Source: Candidatus Woesearchaeota archaeon
GTDB taxonomy: Archaea > Nanobdellota > Nanobdellia > SCGC-AAA011-G17 > ARS1403
Direction of reading: 5' to 3'
NCBI GenBank assembly: GCA_016188065.1
Contig: JACPIN010000010.1
Span: 32,224-96,223, forward strand
Length of the DNA stretch: 64,000 bases
The stretch's first letter is position 1. Each line of letters begins with the position of its first letter. A program made the position numbers and the translations under genes. Shown one piece after another: positions 48,812 through 56,986 of this stretch. Below the pieces are notes generated by a model that did not search any database, was not told the DNA's origin, and saw only the letters and a program-made list of their open reading frames with translations.

Positions 48812-48900
48812 GTGAATCCCTTTCCTGTGATTATTAAATATAATAGTATCAAAACTAGAATAATTCCAATAATCCAGTAAAATATATTTTCTTTTGGCAT
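48808..48900 (-). CDS. 30-aa single-TM microprotein (cassette 1, first gene)
   Basis: MPKENIFYWIIGIILVLILLYLIITGKGFT; ATGA overlap with next gene. Confidence 0.5.
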   Translation of the reverse strand: MPKENIFYWIIGIILVLILLYLIITGKGFT

Positions 48901-48943
48901 TAAGATTTTTATTAATATCAAAGATTTAAATAATTATCGTTGG

Positions 48944-48961
48944 GAAATAATTTCGGGATAA
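48944..48961 (+). promoter_or_regulatory. 18-bp shared upstream element gaaataatttcgggataa, copy 1
   Basis: Identical to 63883-63900; 56 nt before aIF1A start. Confidence 0.4.
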
Positions 48962-49017
48962 CGCACAATGCAGTTGAAAGAATAGGTTTATATAATAAGT
49001 TTTTAGATAAATAAGTT

Positions 49018-49362
49018 ATGTCAAAGAAAAAAGAAATGCAGAAGATGCAGGAGCAGCTGGAGACAGAAGTGAGCAGGGTAAAGCTTCCAAGAGACAACCA
49101 GTCATTCGGCATTGTAGACCAGCGTTTAGGGGCATCAAGGATGCGCGTTCGCTGCCTCGACGAGAAAACAAGAATCTGCAGAATTCCTGGCAGGCTAAAA
49201 AGAAAATTGTGGGTGAGAGAGGGAGATTTGGTTTTAGTTGAGCCTTGGGAGATGGGGGGAAATGAAAAAGGAGATATAATATTCAAGTATCGTCCAAGCC
49301 AGATTGAATGGCTTAAGAAAAAAGGATATTTAAAAAAGATTGCAGATGTTGAAGAATTCTAA
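49018..49362 (+). CDS. Translation initiation factor aIF1A
   Basis: [41 protein letters not shown]. Confidence 0.95.
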   Translation: MSKKKEMQKMQEQLETEVSRVKLPRDNQSFGIVDQRLGASRMRVRCLDEKTRICRIPGRLKRKLWVREGDLVLVEPWEMGGNEKGDIIFKYRPSQIEWLKKKGYLKKIADVEEF

Positions 49363-49875
49363 ATGACAGAAATAAAAATACCGAAAGTGAGAGTTGCTGC
49401 ACTTCTAGGAATAAAAGGGCAAACAAAAAGGAAAATAGAAAAAGCAACAAAAACAAAATTGAAAGTAAATTCCCAGGAAGGTGAAATTGAAATCTTAGGA
49501 GAGCCTCTCGAAGTTTATCAAGCAGAGCCAATAGTTAAGGCAGTAGCACGAGGTTTCAATCCAGAGATAGCATTAACATTAACGAATGAAGAAAACTGTT
49601 TTGATCTAATTGATTTCAAGCACCACGCAGGCGGTTCAAAGAAAAAATTGGAGAGGATGAAATCCAGGCTTATTGGAGAAAAAGGTAGATGCAGGAAAAC
49701 AATCGAGGATATCTCAAATGTTAAAATCTCTATCCATGGAAAGACAGTAGGGATAATAGGCAGAATAGAAAATGTTCATCTTGCAAGAACTGCAATTGTC
49801 GATATTTTAAAAGGAGCCCCTCACGGTCCAGTTTATAAAAAATTGGAAGAAAGGATATCTGGATTAAATGAATAA
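49363..49875 (+). CDS. KH-domain protein (Pno1/Dim2-like)
   Basis: Tandem KH motifs: ALLGIKGQTKRKIEKATKTK and RLIGEKGRCRKTIEDISNVKISIHGKTVGIIG. Confidence 0.85.
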   Translation: MTEIKIPKVRVAALLGIKGQTKRKIEKATKTKLKVNSQEGEIEILGEPLEVYQAEPIVKAVARGFNPEIALTLTNEENCFDLIDFKHHAGGSKKKLERMKSRLIGEKGRCRKTIEDISNVKISIHGKTVGIIGRIENVHLARTAIVDILKGAPHGPVYKKLEERISGLNE

Positions 49876-49925
49876 AATTACAAATTAAAGAAACCTTTAA
49901 ATTATCTCGTTGTTAGTTTTTATAC

Positions 49926-50792
49926 ATGTATTTTAAGAGCCAAAGTAAATTTTCAAAAAAAGAGGTTGCAAATTATTATGACTGTTGTCAGAAATACTGT
50001 AACTTATTGTGGGCAGATAAAGAAAGTCGCTCATATCATTATGGATATTGGTATAGGGATACGAAGTCTAAGGAAGAAGCAAATTTAAATCCATACAGAG
50101 AAATAATAAAATATCTAAAGCCAAAAAAAGGAGAGCTTATTCTTGATGCTGGTTGTGGAACAGGAGGAGCATCAATATGGTTATCCAAGAATACTAAAGC
50201 AAATTTTGTGGGAATAACTCTATCAAATAAACAATTAAAATTAGCTAAAAGATACTCTGATAAAGAACAAGCTTCAGATAAGATAAGGTTCTACCAAAAA
50301 GATTATTTTAAAACAAACTTTCCACGAAATAAATTTGATAAAATATTTGCAATAGAAAGTTTTTGTTATGGATTTCCAAATACGAAGGATTTATTTAAAG
50401 AAATGTACAGGATTCTAAAGAAAAATGGTACGTTAATAATGATAGATGGCGTTCTTTTACGAAAACCTTCAAATAAATATGAAGAAAAATTGGCTCAAGG
50501 ATTTCTAAGAGGGTGGAGGCTTAGTGGGGGCTATACCAAAGACGAAATAATTGATTTTTTTAAAAAAGCAGGTTTTAAAAATGTCAAGTTTATTAATAAA
50601 ACAGACAATATCAAGAAAAATCTCAACAAAGTATATTTAATGGGAAGGTTTCTCTATCTCCTTCTAAAACCTTTAAAATCCATTAAAGCGGTGCCAGAAA
50701 TAGAGTTTGAAAATACAATAACCATGATAAATCAAAAGAAACTTGTAGAAATAGGAATTCTGGGACATGGAATGTTTTACGCTAAAAAATAA
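49926..50792 (+). CDS. SAM-dependent methyltransferase (sterol/cyclopropane-type fold)
   Basis: LILDAGCGTGGASIWLSKNTKANFVGITLSNKQL. Confidence 0.8.
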   Translation: MYFKSQSKFSKKEVANYYDCCQKYCNLLWADKESRSYHYGYWYRDTKSKEEANLNPYREIIKYLKPKKGELILDAGCGTGGASIWLSKNTKANFVGITLSNKQLKLAKRYSDKEQASDKIRFYQKDYFKTNFPRNKFDKIFAIESFCYGFPNTKDLFKEMYRILKKNGTLIMIDGVLLRKPSNKYEEKLAQGFLRGWRLSGGYTKDEIIDFFKKAGFKNVKFINKTDNIKKNLNKVYLMGRFLYLLLKPLKSIKAVPEIEFENTITMINQKKLVEIGILGHGMFYAKK

Positions 50793-50836
50793 TCCACAGA
50801 AAAGGTTTTATACTTCGTAAGTATTTTACTTTTTTT

Positions 50837-51151
50837 ATGTTCGAATATCTAATAATTCTGTTGACGCTATTCCTAATAACATTTATCTTGGAGAAAGTAT
50901 ACCATATCCATCTCTACAAATCAAAGAGAGAGAGAGCAGAGATAGTTGGCATCTTTTTTATTATTGGGATTATATGGGATAGTTTTGCTATTTCAAGGGG
51001 GCATTGGATATTTCCTCCAGAAAATAATCTTGGAATCATAATCGGAGTAATGCCACTTGAAGAATATTTGTTTATACTTATTATCCCTTATTTTGTAATT
51101 ACCCTTTACAGGCTAATAGATTCTAAATTCAAAAAAACCAGCAAGAAATAA
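50837..51151 (+). CDS. Single-domain lycopene cyclase-like membrane protein
   Basis: IIWDSFAISRGHWIFPPENNLGIIIGVMPLEEYLFILIIPYFVI. Confidence 0.65.
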   Translation: MFEYLIILLTLFLITFILEKVYHIHLYKSKRERAEIVGIFFIIGIIWDSFAISRGHWIFPPENNLGIIIGVMPLEEYLFILIIPYFVITLYRLIDSKFKKTSKK

Positions 51152-51192
51152 CACAAATATTTATTAACCCTTCAAAATTTCAAAGATTTTAA

Positions 51193-52866
51193 ATGGCAAC
51201 AATAGCAGATGAACTAGCAAAGAAGCAGAGAGAGATTTCAATTTCTGAATTTTTCCTGAAAAACCGTCATCTATTAGGTTTTGATAATCCAACTCGAGCT
51301 TTGATGATGGTAGTAAAAGAGGCAGTCGATAATTCTTTAGATGCGTGCACAGAAATGAAAGTCCTGCCGGAAATAAAAATTGAGCTCGTCCAAATAAATG
51401 AAAATAGGTTCACAGTAATCGTGGAAGACAACGGTCCAGGAATTGTAAAGCAACAAATTCCAAACATATTTGGAAAGCTATTGTATGGAAGCAAGTTTCA
51501 TAGCATGCGTCAGTCGCGTGGGCAGCAAGGAATAGGGATAAGTGCAGCTGTTTTATACTCGCAATTAACAACCGGGAAATCTACAAAGATTTATTCTAAA
51601 GTAAGCCCAAAAAAGCCCGCGCATTATTTTGAATTGCAGATAGACACTAAAAAAAACGAGCCCAATATATTAAAGGACCATGAAATTGATTGGGATAAAG
51701 ATCATGGAACTAAAATCGAGATAGAAATCGAAGGAAAGTATTTAAGGGGAAAGCAAAGTGTCGATGAATATGTTAAAGAGACAGCCATTGTAAATCCGCA
51801 TGCTACTTTTATTTATGTTAGTCCAGAAAAAGAAAAATTAGTTTACGAGAGAGTAACTGAAGAATTACCAATAGAAACAAGAGAAATAAAGCCTCATCCA
51901 TATGGTATTGAGCTCGGGCATTTGATAAAAATGCTGCAAGATACGAGGGCAAATACTTTGGCTGGGTTTTTACAGTCAGACTTTTCAAGAATAGGGCAGC
52001 AGACGGCAAAGGAAGTATGTAGTAAAGCGGTATTAAGAATAGAGGACAAACCGAAGAAATTGGAAGGAAAAGAAATTGAAGCATTATTTAAGTCATTACA
52101 GGAAACGAAAATAATGGCCCCTCCAGGTGATTGTCTGAGTCCAATTAAGGCAGAATTGTTGGAAAAAGGATTAAGAAAGGAAATTAATGCAGATTTTTAT
52201 ATTACCTCCACAAGACCTCCAGCAGTTTATCGAGGAATGCCGTTTCAAATTGAAGTCGGAATAGCCTATGGCGGGGAAATAGATAAAGAGTCTCAGGTCA
52301 GATTGATGAGATTTGCTAACCGAGTTCCATTGCTTTATCAGCAAGGTGCATGTGCCATAACAGAAGCTGTTACAGAAACAAATTGGAAGGCATATGGGCT
52401 GCAGCAGTCAGGGAATAATCCCCCAACAGGTCCAGCCATTGTCCTTGTGCACATTGCAAGCGTTTGGGTGCCATTTACAAATGAAGCAAAAGAAGCAATT
52501 GCACATTACGATGAAATTATCAAGGAGATAAAATTAGCATTGCAGGAATGTGGAAGAAAACTCAGCATTTATATTCATAAGCATATAAGGGCAGCAGAGC
52601 AGCGTGAGAAAATTGGTTTATTTGAAAAATATGTTCCAGAGCTGGCAAATGCATTGAGCAATCTGACAAACAATAAAAGAGAAGTAATTCAGGATAGGCT
52701 GCAGAAAATATTAAAAAAAGAGCTTCCAAGTTTAGAGGCTGAAAACGGAGCAAGAGAAGAAAGCGAGTCAGCTCAAAATATAGCCGAAAAAAATGAAAAT
52801 AAAAAGGCAAAAAATGAAAAGAAAGAAAAGCAAACAACCCTCGAAGTTAAAAGCGCTAGGAGATGA
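51193..52866 (+). CDS. top6B: DNA topoisomerase VI subunit B
   Basis: GHKL ATPase: LMMVVKEAVDNSLDAC, VEDNGPGI, SRGQQGIGISAA. Confidence 0.95.
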   Translation: MATIADELAKKQREISISEFFLKNRHLLGFDNPTRALMMVVKEAVDNSLDACTEMKVLPEIKIELVQINENRFTVIVEDNGPGIVKQQIPNIFGKLLYGSKFHSMRQSRGQQGIGISAAVLYSQLTTGKSTKIYSKVSPKKPAHYFELQIDTKKNEPNILKDHEIDWDKDHGTKIEIEIEGKYLRGKQSVDEYVKETAIVNPHATFIYVSPEKEKLVYERVTEELPIETREIKPHPYGIELGHLIKMLQDTRANTLAGFLQSDFSRIGQQTAKEVCSKAVLRIEDKPKKLEGKEIEALFKSLQETKIMAPPGDCLSPIKAELLEKGLRKEINADFYITSTRPPAVYRGMPFQIEVGIAYGGEIDKESQVRLMRFANRVPLLYQQGACAITEAVTETNWKAYGLQQSGNNPPTGPAIVLVHIASVWVPFTNEAKEAIAHYDEIIKEIKLALQECGRKLSIYIHKHIRAAEQREKIGLFEKYVPELANALSNLTNNKREVIQDRLQKILKKELPSLEAENGAREESESAQNIAEKNENKKAKNEKKEKQTTLEVKSARR

Positions 52867-53905
52867 TATTCTTCAGCAGATAAATAAGGGGAAGAACCCC
52901 AATATAGTCGTGCCTATAAGGGCTCTAAGCAATGTAATTTATAATGAAAAAACAAAAACTCTCGAGCTTGGAAAAAAAAGAGCTGAAAGATATTTCTTCA
53001 ACGTGGCGCACGCCAAAAAATTCCTGCAGACAGTAGAGATAGCTTCTATTTTAAAAAAAGAATTATTGGATACAGATAAGCACGAGCATCTTAGAGGAAT
53101 TTTTTACATTGCAAAAAGGACAATACCTGGTACAGATGTTAATCTTGTTGATGACCAGGTTGAATCTGATAAGATAATCGAGGACTTGGAAGTTATCACC
53201 GGATTATCGAGGGAGGAGCTGCATGTTTCCGCAAACAAAATGGGGAGCATGGTTGGGAAAATAACTCTGAAAGATAGCGGCGATACAATAGATTGCTCGA
53301 GATTAGGTAAAGGTGGATATTCAATACCGTCGATAACAGATGAACTGTCTTTTAAAAAAGTAAATGCGAAATATGTTTTATATATGGAGAAGGCGGCAAT
53401 TTTCGAGAGGTTAAATGAGGATAAGTTCTGGCTGAAAAATAATTGTATCTTGGTAACATCACAAGGGCAGACAACAAGAGGAATAAGAAGGTTATTGCAG
53501 AGATTGGCAGATGAAGAAAAGTTGCCAATATATGTACTATGCGATGCCGATGTCTACGGGGCATATATTTATTCTGTAGTAAAATACGGTTCTATTGCAC
53601 TGGCGCATGCAGCTGAAAGGCTAACAATTCCAAGTGTCAAATACGTCGGTATAACAATGGATGACGTCGTAAAATACGATTTAAAAAAGCAGATTATCAA
53701 ATTGGACGATAAAGATTTAGCGAGGATAAAACAAGTTGCACAATATGATTGGTTTAAAAATAATAAGGACTGGCAGAGGCAGTTCAAGTTGATGAAAGAG
53801 CTTAATGGGAAAGTAGAAATTCAGGCGCTCGCTACAAAAGGAATCAGTTTTATCTCTGAAAAATATTTACCTGAAAAAATAAAAAACAAGGAGTTTTTAA
53901 ATTAG
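52814..53905 (+). CDS. top6A: DNA topoisomerase VI subunit A (Spo11-like)
   Basis: REEL...YFIAKRTIPG region, VTSQGQTTRGIRRLLQRL, YVLCDADVYGAYIYSVVKYGS. Confidence 0.95.
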   Translation: MKRKKSKQPSKLKALGDDILQQINKGKNPNIVVPIRALSNVIYNEKTKTLELGKKRAERYFFNVAHAKKFLQTVEIASILKKELLDTDKHEHLRGIFYIAKRTIPGTDVNLVDDQVESDKIIEDLEVITGLSREELHVSANKMGSMVGKITLKDSGDTIDCSRLGKGGYSIPSITDELSFKKVNAKYVLYMEKAAIFERLNEDKFWLKNNCILVTSQGQTTRGIRRLLQRLADEEKLPIYVLCDADVYGAYIYSVVKYGSIALAHAAERLTIPSVKYVGITMDDVVKYDLKKQIIKLDDKDLARIKQVAQYDWFKNNKDWQRQFKLMKELNGKVEIQALATKGISFISEKYLPEKIKNKEFLN

Positions 53906-53908
53906 AAA

Positions 53909-54247
53909 ATGTCAAGTCTAGCAAAAGTAATAGAAAAAGATCCAAATTTATTTTTCGGATTGTATGATGTTCCAGTTCTGATATATTTGGAATTTGGAGA
54001 CAGACAAGCAATGGGAGATCCAAATCTACTTGGTTTCTATAATTTTAGTGAAGGCTCAAAATCGAGAGTTCTATTAGAAACTATTGACGAAGCAGTAAAT
54101 GTTGGGCTGCATGAAGTCTATCATGCAATGTTTGCACATTCAGAAACACAGCATAGGTATATGGAAAGCCAAGGAGCTTTTAACGATCCAAGAAATTATA
54201 GGAAAATTAGAAGTTTAATTGATAACTTCTATAAATGTCAATTATAG
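53909..54247 (+). CDS. Hypothetical protein with HExxH motif
   Basis: AVNVGLHEVYHAMFAHSE. Confidence 0.35.
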   Translation: MSSLAKVIEKDPNLFFGLYDVPVLIYLEFGDRQAMGDPNLLGFYNFSEGSKSRVLLETIDEAVNVGLHEVYHAMFAHSETQHRYMESQGAFNDPRNYRKIRSLIDNFYKCQL

Positions 54248-54284
54248 AAACCTTTTTAAGAGAAATTTAGTTGTTCTTTTTTAA

Positions 54285-54435
54285 GCCCAAGTAGCTCAGA
54301 CCCTGTCGGGAGCAATAGGTAGAGCACACGGTTCGTTATAGTGGATGTGAAACTGTTACCTATTAAGGCCGATATCGTGACAAGCAAGGCTAAAGCTTGC
54401 GATTCTGGTCGGAGGTTCAAGTCCTCCCTTGGGCG
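54285..54435 (+). tRNA. tRNA, interrupted by multiple probable introns; isotype unresolved
   Basis: Acceptor GCCCAAG/CTTGGGC, T-arm GGAGG TTCAAGT CCTCC, D-arm GCTCAGA...AGGTAGAGC; span 151 nt. Confidence 0.75.
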
Positions 54436-54509
54436 ATTTTTCTAACTTTACATGACATGTGACATATACCAACACGGGATTTATAAGCAAATTAATATTT
54501 CTGATAAAG

Positions 54510-55433
54510 ATGAAAGAAGTAATCATGAAAGATTATTTGCCTGAATATATTATCCCAAGAAGAGGAGAAAATAAAATCTTAGAGATTCATCACGGAATAA
54601 ACAATGATTATTTCTTAAGTTATGGCGGTTGTAGAAAAAACATAAGATTCCAAGAGAAAATAAATCTGTCAGAAAACAACATTATCGGTATTGGCCTTTA
54701 TCTTGCAGAAGGAAAAAAAGAAAAGCTTTCTAAATTTAAAAAATCCAATCATAACGGGGAGATAAGTTTTGATAATAGTGATCCTGGAGCAATCAACTCT
54801 GTAATTAATTTATTAAAAAAATTTGGTGTAAATAGAAATGAATTGAAATTTAATATTGATTTGAATATCAATTACAAATCAAATTCTGATAAATTGGAGA
54901 GTTATTGGAGTGATAAACTAAAGCTTAATCCTCACTCAAAAAGAAAAGGATTTATACGATATGTTGGAGTCAAAAATAATAAGTTGAGTAATAACACGAG
55001 ACCTTATGGTTGTCTAAGAATCGCTTTCTCCTCGGTTATTTTAATTAACATCTTCATTCCATTTCTCCTAAAATTCTTTAGGGAAGTTATATCAAAAAAA
55101 GACAAAAAAGTAATCTCTTTGATATTAAAAGGATACTTTGCAGGGGATGGTCATGTAAGTTTTTCCCAAAAGATATCAAGCGGACGAAAACACGTGGAGT
55201 TCTTATGTAATGATGCTGAACTAAGATCTCTATTAAAAACAAGTCTAAAAATTTTGGGCATTAATAATATTAAAGAAACAAACCCATTAATAAATAGAAC
55301 CCATACACATGCTTTAAGAATTTATAACAGGACCGATTTTCTAGTGCTAAACAAATATAGGGTTCTTGACTTCATAGATTATAAAAGAGAAACGTTTTCT
55401 AATTTATTGAGTCAATATAAAACCATTTCTTAA
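54510..55433 (+). CDS. Free-standing LAGLIDADG homing endonuclease
   Basis: IIGIGLYLAEGKK and LILKGYFAGDGHVSF double motifs; TATA-like ttataag before ATG 54510. Confidence 0.85.
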   Translation: MKEVIMKDYLPEYIIPRRGENKILEIHHGINNDYFLSYGGCRKNIRFQEKINLSENNIIGIGLYLAEGKKEKLSKFKKSNHNGEISFDNSDPGAINSVINLLKKFGVNRNELKFNIDLNINYKSNSDKLESYWSDKLKLNPHSKRKGFIRYVGVKNNKLSNNTRPYGCLRIAFSSVILINIFIPFLLKFFREVISKKDKKVISLILKGYFAGDGHVSFSQKISSGRKHVEFLCNDAELRSLLKTSLKILGINNIKETNPLINRTHTHALRIYNRTDFLVLNKYRVLDFIDYKRETFSNLLSQYKTIS

Positions 55434-55488
55434 CACAATTTCTTAATACGAAACATTTTAAAACCACTTTCATTAATTCTTTCTACAA

Positions 55489-55641
55489 GGGGCTGTAGCA
55501 TAGTCTGGCTGGTGCACATTAACTAGGTTAAGCGCTTTCGACTGATATGTCTAAATCAGTAAAGCTGGACTCAAAGATCGAGAGATCATAGATCGAAAGG
55601 TTTGTGACTCAAAGTCCCAGGTTCAAATCCTGGCAGCCCCA
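55489..55641 (+). tRNA. tRNA, interrupted by probable intron(s); isotype unresolved
   Basis: Acceptor GGGGCTG/CAGCCCC, T-arm CCAGG TTCAAAT CCTGG, D-arm GCATAGTCTGGCTGGTGC; span 153 nt. Confidence 0.75.
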
Positions 55642-55652
55642 TCCAAAATAAA

Positions 55653-56090
55653 ATGCGCTTGTCAGAAAAACCAGTCAAACACTCTGTAGCTGTTGTAATC
55701 TATTCTGAAGATAAGAAAATCTTAATTGTGCAGCGTCCTTACGACGATGAAAGTTTGCCAGGAATTTGGGGATTGCCTGCAAGCTCTTTAAGAAATGGAG
55801 AGTCTTTTGAAGAAGCGATTTTTAGAACTGGAAAAGAAAAAATGAGGGTAGAACTTAGGATCGTCAAGATGATAAGTGAAGGGTCAACAGAAAGAAAAAA
55901 TTTTGTGCTTCATATGAAAGAATACGAGGCAGGCATTGTTAGCGGGATGCCAAGAGTACCTCAAAATGCAGATGGAGTCACGCAATACAGAGAGTTAAAA
56001 TATGGCGATAGCAAAGATTTAATCCCTGCAGCGCAAAAAGGTTCATTATGTTCTATGTTATATCTTTCTCACGAAAAAGTCCAGTACTAA
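55653..56090 (+). CDS. NUDIX-fold protein with degenerate Nudix box
   Basis: VAVVIYSEDKKILIVQRPYDDESLPGIWGLPASSLRNGESFEEAIFRTGKEKMRV. Confidence 0.65.
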   Translation: MRLSEKPVKHSVAVVIYSEDKKILIVQRPYDDESLPGIWGLPASSLRNGESFEEAIFRTGKEKMRVELRIVKMISEGSTERKNFVLHMKEYEAGIVSGMPRVPQNADGVTQYRELKYGDSKDLIPAAQKGSLCSMLYLSHEKVQY

Positions 56091-56106
56091 TAACTCCAGA
56101 ATCAGA

Positions 56107-56472
56107 CTATCCTCTCTCCACACTAATCTTGCTTCCATCTTTAACATTTTTGAAAACTAAAGGATCACCAATAATTTTTCCAAAAACATTTACATTGCTT
56201 GCAGCTCTTGGTTTATCATTTTTGCTCGCAAAAGTTCTTCCAAAGAAAATACAAAAAGCATTTCCATCAGGCCAATACGCAATATCTCCAACTTCAACTT
56301 CCTCTCTTCCTTTCTCTTCTCCCAGCTGGACAGGAATAGAAAAATAAATTTCATCCCCCCATGTTTTTACTAGGGCAGAAAAAGGCAGTTTCTCATAAAT
56401 CCTTTTCGCAGTATAACTCTCATTAAGTTCAGCTTCAACTTTAACGCTTCCGGATTTGATTAAGATTTTCAT
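56107..56472 (-). CDS. Cyclophilin-like (TM1367-type) protein
   Basis: AELNESYTAKRIYEKLPFSALVKTWGDEIYFSIPV...EVEVGDIAYWPDGNAFCIFFGRT. Confidence 0.75.
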   Translation of the reverse strand: MKILIKSGSVKVEAELNESYTAKRIYEKLPFSALVKTWGDEIYFSIPVQLGEEKGREEVEVGDIAYWPDGNAFCIFFGRTFASKNDKPRAASNVNVFGKIIGDPLVFKNVKDGSKISVERG

Positions 56473-56655
56473 CTACAGAAAACTGACAATAATGTTTCTC
56501 AGCCAATCATACAAATCAAATACAACCTGCCTGTTAACAAACCACAGCACAACCAAAATGATTATTATCCATATGATTAACCTTCCAATAAAACTGTGAT
56601 GCACCTTTTTAAGTTTATAGCCTCTCAAATTTTCAGGCAGTTTACTCTCAGCCAT
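56473..56655 (-). CDS. 60-aa single-TM protein
   Basis: HSFIGRLIIWIIIILVVLWFVNRQVV. Confidence 0.45.
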   Translation of the reverse strand: MAESKLPENLRGYKLKKVHHSFIGRLIIWIIIILVVLWFVNRQVVFDLYDWLRNIIVSFL

Positions 56656-56885
56656 TAACTCACCTTCTTAGTATGTTCTTTAAAATCTTTAGCTAAAGAA
56701 TTGAACCTCATCTCTAACCTAATTTGCCTATCTCCAATTGCCCACATTTTAAGCATCAATGTAAAAATAAGTCCAGCTAAAGCAATAAACTCAGTAAGAC
56801 TATTTCCAAAGACAGTCCATATTAACAAACCCATGCTAATAAATAGAAAAATCCAAAATAATATCCCTTTTATATTCACTTTCAT
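56655..56885 (-). CDS. Small two-TM protein (cassette 2, second gene)
   Basis: C-terminal RFNSLAKDFKEHTKKVS matches 48563-48811 protein. Confidence 0.6.
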   Translation of the reverse strand: MKVNIKGILFWIFLFISMGLLIWTVFGNSLTEFIALAGLIFTLMLKMWAIGDRQIRLEMRFNSLAKDFKEHTKKVS

Positions 56886-56986
56886 TTAAACGCCCTACCT
56901 GTAGCGAAAAGATAAATAAAGATAATTAAAAACACAATCACTACAATCCAATAAAGTATGTTTTGTAATTTTAATTCATTTACCAT
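56882..56986 (-). CDS. 34-aa single-TM microprotein (cassette 2, first gene)
   Basis: MVNELKLQNILYWIVVIVFLIIFIYLFATGRAFK; ATGA overlap with next gene, TAATG overlap with metG. Confidence 0.5.
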   Translation of the reverse strand: MVNELKLQNILYWIVVIVFLIIFIYLFATGRAFK

